Shown in pieces: positions 26,300-34,460 of a DNA stretch of 64,000 nucleotides. The position numbers were made by a program, and so were the translations under genes. Every line of letters begins with the position of its first letter. The first letter of the stretch is position 1. The notes under the pieces were generated by a model. It saw only the letters and a list, made by a program, of their open reading frames with translations. It was not told the DNA's origin and searched no databases. This DNA is from an uncultured bacterium (lineage in GTDB: Bacteria; Actinomycetota; Coriobacteriia; Coriobacteriales; Coriobacteriaceae), in contig CAJMQJ010000011.1 in assembly GCA_905215525.1 (NCBI GenBank), forward strand, positions 1 through 64,000, in the 5' to 3' direction.

Positions 26300-26971
26300 A
26301 TGAACGAAGCAGTTCCCGAGGCACCGTCGAGTGTCGAATCGATGGCAAAGCAAGGTTGCGAAAAGCTCGGTCTGGAAGCGTTTGATGCGCTGGTCCGTCG
26401 TGCCCGTACGTGCCGTCGCTTTGACGAGTCTATGCGCGTGCCGCGCGAGTTTTTGCTCGAGTTGGCGGAACTGGCGCACCTGACCCCGTGTGCTGCCAAT
26501 GCTCAGCGTCTTCGTCTTCATGTGGTGAGCGGTGCCGAGGATTGCGCGCGTGTATTTGACGAGCTCGCATGGGCCGGCGCACTTAAGGATTGGCCGGGTC
26601 CTGCCGAGGGTGAGCGCCCGACCGGCTACATCGCGATTCTGGCCGAGCGCGCCGTTCCGGGCAAGCCTGTCGCTCCCATTACTGAGGTCGACACGGGCAT
26701 TGCCGCACAGACGATGATGCTCGCCGCCCGCAGCGCCACGCCCGAGGTGGCAGCCTGCATGTTCAAGGCCTTTACGCCCCGCGCGATCGATGCCATGGGG
26801 CTCAATAACGACAAGTATGAGCTCAAGCTGATCATGGCGTTTGGCGTTCCGGCCGAGACACAGGTGATCGATGCGATCGATTCCAACCCCGACGGCTCCA
26901 TCAATTATTGGCGCGACGAGGCGCAGGTGCACCACGTACCCAAGCGTCCGCTTGCCGACGTGCTGCTGTAG
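26300..26971 (+). CDS. Nitroreductase-family FMN protein
   Basis: The 223-residue protein carries the flavin-binding start RRARTCRRFDES and the conserved TPCAANAQRLRLHVV, with a C-terminal KRPLADVLL typical of small nitroreductases that form FMN dimers. Substrate unknown. ATG 26300 follows GGGGG at 26290; an in-frame TTG at 26288 is less likely. A possible metal-responsive box lies upstream. Confidence 0.87.
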   Translation: MNEAVPEAPSSVESMAKQGCEKLGLEAFDALVRRARTCRRFDESMRVPREFLLELAELAHLTPCAANAQRLRLHVVSGAEDCARVFDELAWAGALKDWPGPAEGERPTGYIAILAERAVPGKPVAPITEVDTGIAAQTMMLAARSATPEVAACMFKAFTPRAIDAMGLNNDKYELKLIMAFGVPAETQVIDAIDSNPDGSINYWRDEAQVHHVPKRPLADVLL

Positions 26972-27004
26972 TTGTGCGTCGTTGCGGTGCAATCCGGCGG
27001 CAAA

Positions 27005-27039
27005 ATCACCACAAAGGCTCCTGTCCCCTTTGTGGTGGT
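27005..27039 (-). repeat. REP-like palindrome, arm family 2
   Basis: ATCACCACAAAG pairs with CTTTGTGGTGGT around CCTGTCCC (core on the minus strand). It separates the nitroreductase stop from the histidine phosphatase start by only 15 nt on the right. Confidence 0.85.
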
Positions 27040-27054
27040 ACGAGGGGAGGGTGT

Positions 27055-27597
27055 GTGGCAGATCTGTATTTGGTGCGGCATGGGCAGACTGAGCTCAATG
27101 TGCAGAGCATTTTGCAGGGTTGGCACGATTCGCCGCTTACGGCGCGCGGGCGCGAGCAGGCGCTGACGGCGCGTACGGCGTTTGCGGCGCGTGGCGTGGC
27201 CTTTGATCGTGTGTATTCCTCGCCGTTGGGCCGGGCGCGGCATACGGCCGAGCTTATCGTTGGCGAGGGCCGTTCCATTGAGCTGGTCGATGACCTGCGT
27301 GAGTGGCATTTTGGCTCGCTGGAGGGCACATCAAATCGCGAGATGCCGCCGCAGCCCTGGGGCGATTATCCGGTGGCCTTTGGCGGCGAGTCGGAAGTGC
27401 GGCTTCAGTCGCGCATGGTCGCGGCGCTGTCCCGCATCATGGCCAGGCCGCAGCACGACTGCGTGCTGGCGGTTTCCCACGGCTCAGCCTGCCAGGAGTT
27501 TCTTGAGTATGTGACTGGCGGGGGAGAGCTACCCGACAACGGTGCCGTGCTTCATTTTGGCTATTGCGACGGGGCGTTTTCGCTCTTGGGTTGGTAA
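27055..27597 (+). CDS. Histidine phosphatase (phosphoglycerate mutase-like)
   Basis: The 180-residue branch-2 phosphatase begins ADLYLVRHGQTELN (RHG motif with the nucleophilic His) and has SSPLGRARHTA, LREWHFGSLEG and the second catalytic His in AVSHGSA. I chose GTG 27055 because GAGGGGAGG precedes it and the protein then begins at the family's first strand. The upstream frame runs through a palindrome and into the nitroreductase gene. A paralog follows after 17 nt. Confidence 0.87.
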   Translation: MADLYLVRHGQTELNVQSILQGWHDSPLTARGREQALTARTAFAARGVAFDRVYSSPLGRARHTAELIVGEGRSIELVDDLREWHFGSLEGTSNREMPPQPWGDYPVAFGGESEVRLQSRMVAALSRIMARPQHDCVLAVSHGSACQEFLEYVTGGGELPDNGAVLHFGYCDGAFSLLGW

Positions 27598-27614
27598 CGA
27601 ACGAAAGGACCCCT

Positions 27615-28250
27615 ATGAATAAAGATCTGTATCTGGTCCGTCATGGACAGACGATATTCAACCTTAAGCGTATCATTCAGGGGTGGAGTGATTCGCCGCT
27701 TACGCGGTTGGGTTGCGACCAGGCGGCGCGCGCCGGCATGTTTTTACGTGCGCGCGGCATTGAGCCCGATCATGCCTACACCTCTACGCTTCATCGCACC
27801 GAGCAGACTATCGCCAACTTGTGGCCGGGCTTGGCGTACGAGCGCCTGGACGGCCTGCGTGAGTGGTTCTTTGGCGACTTTGAGGCCGAGCGCGTGATGC
27901 TTATGCCCGAGCGCCCGTGGCGCGACTTCTATCGGCAGTTTGGCGGCGAGGGCCAGATCCAGGTGCGCGAGCGCATGGTGGCGACGCTGACCGAACTCAT
28001 GCAGCGTCCGGACCATACGTGTGTGCTCGCGGTAAGCCATGGCTCGGCTATCAAGGAGTTTATGGATCACGTGAAGGGTGCGGCGGCCGACGAGCGCGAT
28101 CGCGTGCCGGGCAACTGCTCGGTGCTGCACTTTGCGTTTGACGACGAATCCGACACGTTTGAGTTGGTCGAAGTCTTTACGCAGGAGGATTACGCGCGCG
28201 AGCTGGGGCTTGAACCGCTTGTAGCGGCAGTAGGCCCGCAGCGCGGGTAG
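27615..28250 (+). CDS. Second, tandem histidine phosphatase
   Basis: The 211-residue paralog of the preceding gene has DLYLVRHGQTIFN, STLHRTEQT, LREWFFGDFEA and AVSHGSA, plus about 30 extra C-terminal residues. GAAAGGA lies before ATG 27615. Tandem duplication with divergence suggests related phosphorylated substrates; neither can be named. Confidence 0.9.
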   Translation: MNKDLYLVRHGQTIFNLKRIIQGWSDSPLTRLGCDQAARAGMFLRARGIEPDHAYTSTLHRTEQTIANLWPGLAYERLDGLREWFFGDFEAERVMLMPERPWRDFYRQFGGEGQIQVRERMVATLTELMQRPDHTCVLAVSHGSAIKEFMDHVKGAAADERDRVPGNCSVLHFAFDDESDTFELVEVFTQEDYARELGLEPLVAAVGPQRG

Positions 28251-28295
28251 CGCTGGCGTTGCGGCGCGGTTTGCCGGCGAAATTGTTTGATGCGA

Positions 28296-28346
28296 AAGGG
28301 GCGGGGATGCATGCACGGGCATTGCATCCCCGCCCCTTGTTTGTTT
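28296..28346 (+). terminator. Terminator of the tandem phosphatase operon
   Basis: AAGGGGCGGGGATGCA (28296-28311) pairs perfectly with TGCATCCCCGCCCCTT (28323-28338), followed by GTTTGTTT. Confidence 0.88.
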
Positions 28347-28381
28347 GGATGCTGGGTTTTCCAGCTTCGCGTTTGAGTCCG

Positions 28382-29062
28382 CTAGAACCGTGAGATCTGG
28401 TGAGTGAGCAGACCCGTCGGAACCTGCGGCGCGCCGCCGCTGACCTGCGCGGCGGGGAAGAGCGCAGCTACGGCAAAGTTGAACGGCTCTTTGCCGGTGT
28501 GCGTTCCGGCGGCACGGGCCTCATCGGCCAGAATCTGCGATGCCCCAGCCAGTGCGGCGGCATAGGCGGAGTCACCGGCGAACACGGGGTCGGGTGCCTG
28601 ATCGAGCATGGCACGGATGGCAGCAACGGCGTCCTCGCGCTTGACCTCCCACACACGGTGCGTAATGCCGGCGGGGTCGGTGACGGCATAGAGCGACGCG
28701 CCTTCTTTGGCGGCGCCGAGGATGATATCCATGACGGGCGAGGCTTCGTAGGCGAGCGTTACAGGGCGAGGCTGCACCTTAAGCTCGGCGATTGCGCGGG
28801 CGGCTGCGGCCGCATCTGCGGAGGACGCGTTGTCGTCCGTCAGTACACCAACCGGGCAAATTGCCACAACGCCCGTCACGCGTCCCAGCTCTCCCGAACA
28901 CTCGTACACGTAATACGCCGCGCCTGGATCCTTGAGCATTAGGCCGTCAGCAATGGCGCCGCGCAGGGCGTCGTTGCCGCTCAGGATACCGCCCATCGCA
29001 GGCAGCGCCTCGAGCACGCGGTCCTGAGCTGGGCGGATGCAGGGAAACGGAAGTGCTTTCAT
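28382..29062 (-). CDS. Shortened DUF1015-like protein
   Basis: The 226-residue protein begins MKALPFPCIRPAQDRV and contains GITHRVWEV, both like DUF1015 proteins, which usually have about 400 residues. The usual ADGHHR motif appears replaced by FAGDSAYAAAL, and much of the central and C-terminal region is missing, so it may be a degenerate or specialised relative. DUF1015 genes often travel with serA and serC; those lie 2.8 kb away here. Function unknown. Confidence 0.6.
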   Translation of the reverse strand: MKALPFPCIRPAQDRVLEALPAMGGILSGNDALRGAIADGLMLKDPGAAYYVYECSGELGRVTGVVAICPVGVLTDDNASSADAAAAARAIAELKVQPRPVTLAYEASPVMDIILGAAKEGASLYAVTDPAGITHRVWEVKREDAVAAIRAMLDQAPDPVFAGDSAYAAALAGASQILADEARAAGTHTGKEPFNFAVAALFPAAQVSGGAPQVPTGLLTHQISRF

Positions 29063-29101
29063 GGGCGGTCCTAACGCGCGAGTCGGTTTGTTCGCGGCTT
29101 A

Positions 29102-30322
29102 TTATGCCCCAACTTGGCCGCTTGCGTCCCAGAGCGTGTTATCGGCAAGCGCGATGAGCACGTTTTGGCAGCGAACGATATCGGCATGGGGCACATACTC
29201 GTTGGGCTTGTGCGCGAGCGCCAACGAGCCGGGGCCGTAGCTCATACAATTGCGGTTGCCTGTCTTGCCGGCAATGACGGCAGTGTCGGTGTAGCCGGTA
29301 AAGAAGCCGACGGTCGTGTCCGTGCCCGTCACATCGTCTGCTGTGCACTTGAGCGCAGCTAGAAGGGGAGAGGCCGGATCGCGCTCGATGGCGGGGCGGT
29401 CGCCTGTCACGGTATAGCTTCCATGGCAGCCTGGGACCGCGGCTTCGGCGGCGACAATGGCCTGCTCTACCATGCGCGTCGCGGCGGCCGTATCGGTCGG
29501 CGGGGTCAGGCGCATATCGACCCAGACCTTAGCGTGGTCGGGCACGACATAGGGACGGTAGCCACCCTCGATCTGTCCAAACGTGATGGTCGATGGCCCC
29601 AGCTCCTCATGTAAAGGCAGCGTCGCAAACGTGCGACGAAGCGAGCACACGACCTCGGCTATGGCGGCGACGGCGTCGGCGCCCTTCCAAGGCTGGCTTG
29701 CATGAGCCGTGACGCCGGCCATCTCGATCTCGAACCACGTGCGACCCTTGTGCGCCACCTGGATCTGCCCGTCGGTGGGCTCGGTGTCCAGCACCCATTC
29801 GCGCGAGCCGACCCAGCCAGCATCGATCGCGGCCTCTGAGCCGCGCATGAAGTCTTCCTCGTCGACCGAGCAGATGAGCGAAAAGCCGCGGCGTGGCAGC
29901 GCGCCATCCGCCGCCACGCGCTCGAGCGTATGGACCAGTGCGGCAATGGCGCAGGCCAGGCCACCCTTCATATCGCAGGCACCGCGGCCATAGAGTTTAT
30001 CGTCGCGCACAACCGCCCCAAGCGGTTCGATGTCTGCGTCCCAGCCATCGCCCAAGGTGACGGTATCCATGTGGCAGATATAGATCAGCCGCGGCTCGTC
30101 GCTTTGGCCCGGCACGGTGACTTTAAGGTTGCGGCGCCCGGGCAGCACTTCGAGCTCCTCAATCTGCACGGCATCGAGCGCAGAACTATCAAGTTGTGCC
30201 AGCTGCTGCTCAATGAGCCTCTTAATGAAGCGCTCAATTTCATCCTCATACGCGCCCGGGTCTGAGCTGTCGATCCGCACGAGCTCCTGCGCAAGCCGCC
30301 AGGCAAAATCCTCATCAACCAT
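29102..30322 (-). CDS. M20-family deacylase/peptidase (ArgE/DapE-like)
   Basis: The 406-residue zinc enzyme has CHMDTV (metal His), GRGACDMKGG (bridging Asp), SVDEED (catalytic Glu), LDTEPTD and a late metal His in AHKPNEYV. This pattern is that of ArgE/DapE/ACY1-type amidohydrolases, but the acyl-amino-acid substrate is uncertain because no arginine or lysine genes are near. I chose ATG 30322 with GAGGT six nt upstream over ATG 30352. Confidence 0.87.
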   Translation of the reverse strand: MVDEDFAWRLAQELVRIDSSDPGAYEDEIERFIKRLIEQQLAQLDSSALDAVQIEELEVLPGRRNLKVTVPGQSDEPRLIYICHMDTVTLGDGWDADIEPLGAVVRDDKLYGRGACDMKGGLACAIAALVHTLERVAADGALPRRGFSLICSVDEEDFMRGSEAAIDAGWVGSREWVLDTEPTDGQIQVAHKGRTWFEIEMAGVTAHASQPWKGADAVAAIAEVVCSLRRTFATLPLHEELGPSTITFGQIEGGYRPYVVPDHAKVWVDMRLTPPTDTAAATRMVEQAIVAAEAAVPGCHGSYTVTGDRPAIERDPASPLLAALKCTADDVTGTDTTVGFFTGYTDTAVIAGKTGNRNCMSYGPGSLALAHKPNEYVPHADIVRCQNVLIALADNTLWDASGQVGA

Positions 30323-30476
30323 ATGCAACCTCACAATCAGTTTGCTTTCCAAACCGATTGTAAGCCTCCTGAGAGATCCGCGACGTGGGCGTGGCAGTAT
30401 TTACCGTTCGCAGGCCGAGCCAGCGCGTTTGCCGTCCGAGCGGGTTCACAAACGACGCGGTGGGTACGTACCCTTC

Positions 30477-31526
30477 ATGGACGACATGCTGTGCGACATA
30501 TCTGCCTTTCGGTATCACCGGATACCTCCACAGGTCTTGGCAATAATGCCGGACCTGCCCGATTCTGCGGACGATCCGCGCAGGGAGCACCTATGTGAGC
30601 ATCCGCTCGTCACGCATTTCCTGGGCACCCCGTTACACGTGTTGGCGCAGGGCAGCTGCGGACGTAAGGGCGATCGCATTGTCAGGCATGTTTGGAACGG
30701 GGAGAGGCCGTTTGATTCCATGCGACAGACAGAGTTTGGCCTCGATGTCGCGTCCCCGCTCTTTACCCTGCTGACCCTGGCTTCCTCGGTCTCAAACGAG
30801 CGTTTAATCATGTGCATGTATGAGATGTGCGGCACCTTTGCCGTGTGCAAGATTGCGCCTCAGGTAAAGTCGGCACTTGAGCAGGCATATGGGAGCCGAT
30901 GGAGTGACGCACGGTCGGGCTGGGAAAACGTAAAGGATGTCTCGGGGAATCCAACGGACTTGTGGAAACGACCTCCCTTGATCGAGCTCTCTGAGCTTAC
31001 AGAGTTCGTCGATAAGGTCCGGGGGCTCCGCGGCGCTAAATCGTTCATACGAGCCGCGAAATGCATTACGGGGGTGGCGGCATCGCCGCTCGAGGTCCAG
31101 GCTTCGATGCTGTTTGGCCTTACGAGGTTGCGCGGCGGCGAAGGGCTGCGCCTTACCAATAACGTCGAGAGTCGCTTGACGCACAGCGCCCGCCTGATTT
31201 CGGGGCTTGATAGGCGCTATGCCGATATCCTGCTGGCAAATAAGGACGGCAGCCGAGAGTGTCTGGTTGAATGCCAGGGTAAAGCCATTCACGGATCCAT
31301 TGAATCCAAGATTTCGGACTCCGATCGAACGACGGCGCTGCAAGCGATGAGATACCCCGTCATTCTGATGACCTATGGTCAGCTGGCCGACTCCGATGCC
31401 TTCCGCGTGGTGATGGAGCTCATCATGTCCTATCTCGATGTGCCGCTGAAAGACAAGACGCCGCGACAGCAGGAGCTCGAACGGCGGCTTCGTGAGGAGA
31501 TTTTTATCGATTGGGCAGGAATGTAG
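30477..31526 (+). CDS. Coriobacteriia nuclease-fold protein, second paralog
   Basis: I do not know its function. The 349-residue protein starts near CDISAFRYHRIPPQVL and includes a middle helical region with MCMYEMCGTFAV, paralleling YYFEICGSYAL in the protein at 20823-22031. The C-terminal core YADILLANK, ECLVECQGKAIHG, SDSDRTTALQAMRYPVILMTYGQL shows the same Asp, Glu, His, D..R..L pattern of a Vsr/DUF559-like fold. ATG 30477 or 30486 could start it; neither has a ribosome site. The frame extends upstream, antisense to the M20 gene, which I reject. Confidence 0.65.
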   Translation: MDDMLCDISAFRYHRIPPQVLAIMPDLPDSADDPRREHLCEHPLVTHFLGTPLHVLAQGSCGRKGDRIVRHVWNGERPFDSMRQTEFGLDVASPLFTLLTLASSVSNERLIMCMYEMCGTFAVCKIAPQVKSALEQAYGSRWSDARSGWENVKDVSGNPTDLWKRPPLIELSELTEFVDKVRGLRGAKSFIRAAKCITGVAASPLEVQASMLFGLTRLRGGEGLRLTNNVESRLTHSARLISGLDRRYADILLANKDGSRECLVECQGKAIHGSIESKISDSDRTTALQAMRYPVILMTYGQLADSDAFRVVMELIMSYLDVPLKDKTPRQQELERRLREEIFIDWAGM

Positions 31527-31564
31527 CCGCGCGGGTGGAAAACGGTCGCGCGGACTAGAGTTTT
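31527..31564 (+). terminator. Terminator of the nuclease-fold gene
   Basis: CCGCGCG (31527-31533) pairs with CGCGCGG (31547-31553), then TTTT. The rest of the gap to 31804 has one more small palindrome (31694-31711) and no gene. Confidence 0.55.
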
Positions 31565-31804
31565 GGTCACAAAAAGACTTATATTTCGCCTTGGAGGGGC
31601 CTTAAAAATGCTATCTAGAATAAGTTGTTTCGGAAAATGGACAGTCAACTTACATTCGGCACATAGAGATCGATTTTTACCTACTAAAGTCCCTGATAAA
31701 GCTGTTTATCAAAGCGGGTGTGCTTAGCGACTTGAGCCTCACTATCGATTATCTGAAAAAACTTGTTCTGGGTATCATTTTAAAGTCGTCCGGAGCAACA
31801 AAAT

Positions 31805-31833
31805 CGGCCCCCGTTTCGTGAAAACGGGGGCCG
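31805..31833 (-). terminator. Terminator of the serCA operon
   Basis: CGGCCCCCGTTT pairs with AAACGGGGGCCG around a 4-5 nt loop. On the minus strand the hairpin is followed by ATTTTGTTG. It lies 40 nt after the serA stop. Confidence 0.88.
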
Positions 31834-31873
31834 AATGGGCTTCGTGGTCTGTCTGGCAGGATTGGCGCCGGCG

Positions 31874-33037
31874 CTATTTAATCACGCGCACACGATACAT
31901 CGACGGAATTTGCTTAAGTGCCTCGATCGTGCTGCCGTCCAGGTGCTCATCGGTGTCGAACATGGTGTAGGCGTTCTCGCCAGCGGACTCGTTGGTCATG
32001 CGCTGCACGTTGGCGTTGTCCTTGGCGAGAATGGCCGTGATCTGGCCGATCATGTTGGGCACGTTGGCATGCAGGCAGGCAATGCGGCTTGCGGCGCGCG
32101 CCTTGCCCATGCTGCAGGCGGGGTAGTTGACGCTGTGCGCGATGTTGCCGTTTTCCAGGTAATCCTTGAGCTCGCTGATGGCCATGTCGGCGCAGTTGGC
32201 CTCGGCCTCGCCGGTGCCGGCGCCCGAATGCGTGGTGATAAACGTGTTGGGCATCTTGACGGTCTTGGGCGTGGCAAAGTCGCAGCTAAACCAGCTGAGC
32301 TTGCCCGCGCGCAGGGCGGCGTCGACGGCGTCCTCGTCAATGATGGTCTCGCGCGCGTAGTTGATGAGCACGGCGTCCGGGGCCAGCAGGTCGATCTGCT
32401 CGGTGCTGATCATGCCGATGGTATCGGCCTTGCTGGGCACGTGCACGGTGAGGTAGTCGCAGCCGCGGCAGAGGTCCTCGAGCGTGCCCACGCGCTGCAC
32501 CTCACGACTCAGCACCCATGCGTGCTCGACGGAAATGAACGGGTCGTAGCCGTAGACGTCCATGCCCAGATCGACACAGGCGTTGGCGACCTTGGAGCCC
32601 ACGTTGCCCAGACCGATGACACCGATGCGCTTGCCCTTGAGCTCGCGGCCCACAAAGGCCTTCTTGGCCTTTTCGGCATCGACCTGAATCTCGGGGTCGT
32701 CGGCGTTGTTGCGCACCCAGTTCATCGACTGCACGACGCCGCGGCTCGAAAGCACCAGCATGCCCAGGACGAGCTCCTTGACGGCGTTGCTGTTGGCACC
32801 GGGGGAGTTAAAGACGACGACGCCCTTCTTGGCGTACTCCTCGACGGGGATGTTGTTGACGCCGGCGCCGCAGCGGGCGATGGCGCGGATGCCCTCGGGC
32901 AGCTCGTAGCCGTGCAGGTCGGTGGAGCGCATCAGGATGGCGTCGGCCTCCTCGGCGGTGCCCACAAACTCGTAGCCCTCGCCAAACTCGACTTTGCCGT
33001 CTTTGGTGATGTCGTCGATAGTCTTAATCTTACGCAT
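31874..33037 (-). CDS. serA: D-3-phosphoglycerate dehydrogenase
   Basis: The 387-residue enzyme performs the first step of serine synthesis. It has the NAD-binding GVIGLGNVGSKVANAC, a catalytic Arg in NYARETIIDE, and the catalytic His in ITTHSGAGTGEAE, followed by a C-terminal ACT-like domain (about 315-387) that usually senses serine. The length matches the short type with one ACT domain. It is 72 nt downstream of serC. Confidence 0.94.
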   Translation of the reverse strand: MRKIKTIDDITKDGKVEFGEGYEFVGTAEEADAILMRSTDLHGYELPEGIRAIARCGAGVNNIPVEEYAKKGVVVFNSPGANSNAVKELVLGMLVLSSRGVVQSMNWVRNNADDPEIQVDAEKAKKAFVGRELKGKRIGVIGLGNVGSKVANACVDLGMDVYGYDPFISVEHAWVLSREVQRVGTLEDLCRGCDYLTVHVPSKADTIGMISTEQIDLLAPDAVLINYARETIIDEDAVDAALRAGKLSWFSCDFATPKTVKMPNTFITTHSGAGTGEAEANCADMAISELKDYLENGNIAHSVNYPACSMGKARAASRIACLHANVPNMIGQITAILAKDNANVQRMTNESAGENAYTMFDTDEHLDGSTIEALKQIPSMYRVRVIK

Positions 33038-33109
33038 GGAAAAACTCCTTAGCAGGTTTTGATCTAAACAGGGTGGTTTGAGATGGCTGGTCGGCCCGCG
33101 CGTTGCGGG

Positions 33110-34234
33110 CTAGTTAGATCGCGGACTCAAACTATGCTGCGCTTCGAAGTCCTTCATGTACGAGGCAAGTGCCTGCACGTCTTCCATGGTTACGGCGTTG
33201 TAGACGCTGGCGCGCATGCCGCCCACCAGGCGATGGCCCTTGACGTTTTGAATCTGGTGCTTGGCCGCGCCTGCGACAAAGGCCGCGTCGAGCTCGGCGT
33301 CGCCGGTGCGGAAGGTGACGTTGGCGATGGAGCGGCTGTCGGCCTGCGTGGCGCCATGGAACAGCTCGCTGTGCTCGAGCAGGTCATAGAGCAGGTTGGC
33401 TTTGGCCCAGTTGCGCTCGGCCATGGTTGCGAGCCCGCCGGTCTGCTCCACCCAATGGAACACCTTGCCGCATACGTAGATGCCAAAGGTGTTAGGCGTG
33501 TTGAGCATGGAGCCCTTGGCGGTCTGGGTCTTAAGGTCCATGTACTGCGGCGTCTGCGCAAAGGCGGGGCCATCTGCGATGAGATCGTCGCGCACGATGA
33601 CCACGGTCACGCCCGCGGCGCCGGCGTTTTTCTGAGCGCCGGCGTAGATGAGTCCGTAGCGCTCGACGTCGAGCGGCTGCGACAAAAAGCAGCTCGAGAC
33701 ATCGGCGACCAGCGGCACATCGCCGCAATCGGGCAGCTCGTGGAACATGGTGCCGAAGATGGTGTTGTTCTGGCAGATGTAGACGTAGTCGAGCCCGCCG
33801 TCCGCGGCCTCGGCGGCAATGCGCGCGTTGATGTCGGCCATGGCGGGAATGCGGTCGAAATTGGCGTCCTCGGAGCTCGCGAGCAGCACGGCCTCGCCGT
33901 ACTTGGCGGCTTCCTTGTACGCCTTGTTGGCGAAGTTGCCGGTCACGACGTAGCCGGCGCGGCCGCGGCGCATGAGGTTCATCGGGATGCCCGCAAACTG
34001 CAGCGTGGCGCCGCCCTGCAAAAACAGAACACGGTAGTTATCGGGGATGCTCAGCAGGCGGCGCAGGGTTGCCTCGGCGTCGTCGATGATCTGCTGGTAC
34101 ATGCTAGATCGATGGCTCATCTCGAGCACGGACATGCCGCAACCGTGGTAGTCCATCATCTCGTCGGCGATCTCGGCGAGCACGCTGGTAGGCAGCGCGG
34201 CCGGGCCAGCTGAGAAGTTGTGCACACGTGCCAT
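33110..34234 (-). CDS. serC: Phosphoserine aminotransferase
   Basis: The 374-residue PLP enzyme begins VHNFSAGPAALP, a family hallmark, and has the PLP lysine in YAGAQKNAG. It converts 3-phosphohydroxypyruvate to phosphoserine. First gene of the serC-serA operon. No serB is adjacent; one of the HAD phosphatases in the window could serve, but this is only a guess. Confidence 0.96.
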   Translation of the reverse strand: MARVHNFSAGPAALPTSVLAEIADEMMDYHGCGMSVLEMSHRSSMYQQIIDDAEATLRRLLSIPDNYRVLFLQGGATLQFAGIPMNLMRRGRAGYVVTGNFANKAYKEAAKYGEAVLLASSEDANFDRIPAMADINARIAAEAADGGLDYVYICQNNTIFGTMFHELPDCGDVPLVADVSSCFLSQPLDVERYGLIYAGAQKNAGAAGVTVVIVRDDLIADGPAFAQTPQYMDLKTQTAKGSMLNTPNTFGIYVCGKVFHWVEQTGGLATMAERNWAKANLLYDLLEHSELFHGATQADSRSIANVTFRTGDAELDAAFVAGAAKHQIQNVKGHRLVGGMRASVYNAVTMEDVQALASYMKDFEAQHSLSPRSN

Positions 34235-34272
34235 CTTCTAGTTCCCCTCGTAGTCGTTTGAACGTTCGGGAT

Positions 34273-34281
34273 ACTTTAGCA
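34273..34281 (-). promoter_or_regulatory. Extended -10 of serC
   Basis: On the minus strand TGCTAAAGT gives TG-n-TAAAGT about 40 nt before the serC start; no convincing -35 was seen, as expected for an extended -10 promoter. Confidence 0.45.
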
Positions 34282-34460
34282 CAGTGCAGCGTCAGGCGCG
34301 ACCGCATCACGGTAAAACTCGAGTGCGCCGCTATGATTTACAGGATGGTTACATGGGGGAGGGGTGCTTTACTTCTCGGGCAAATCCAAATCTGCGAGCG
34401 AAGGCATGAGGTTCTCTAGGCGCTTGATTTCTTCGTCGCAAATTAGCTAACCCCTGGTCA

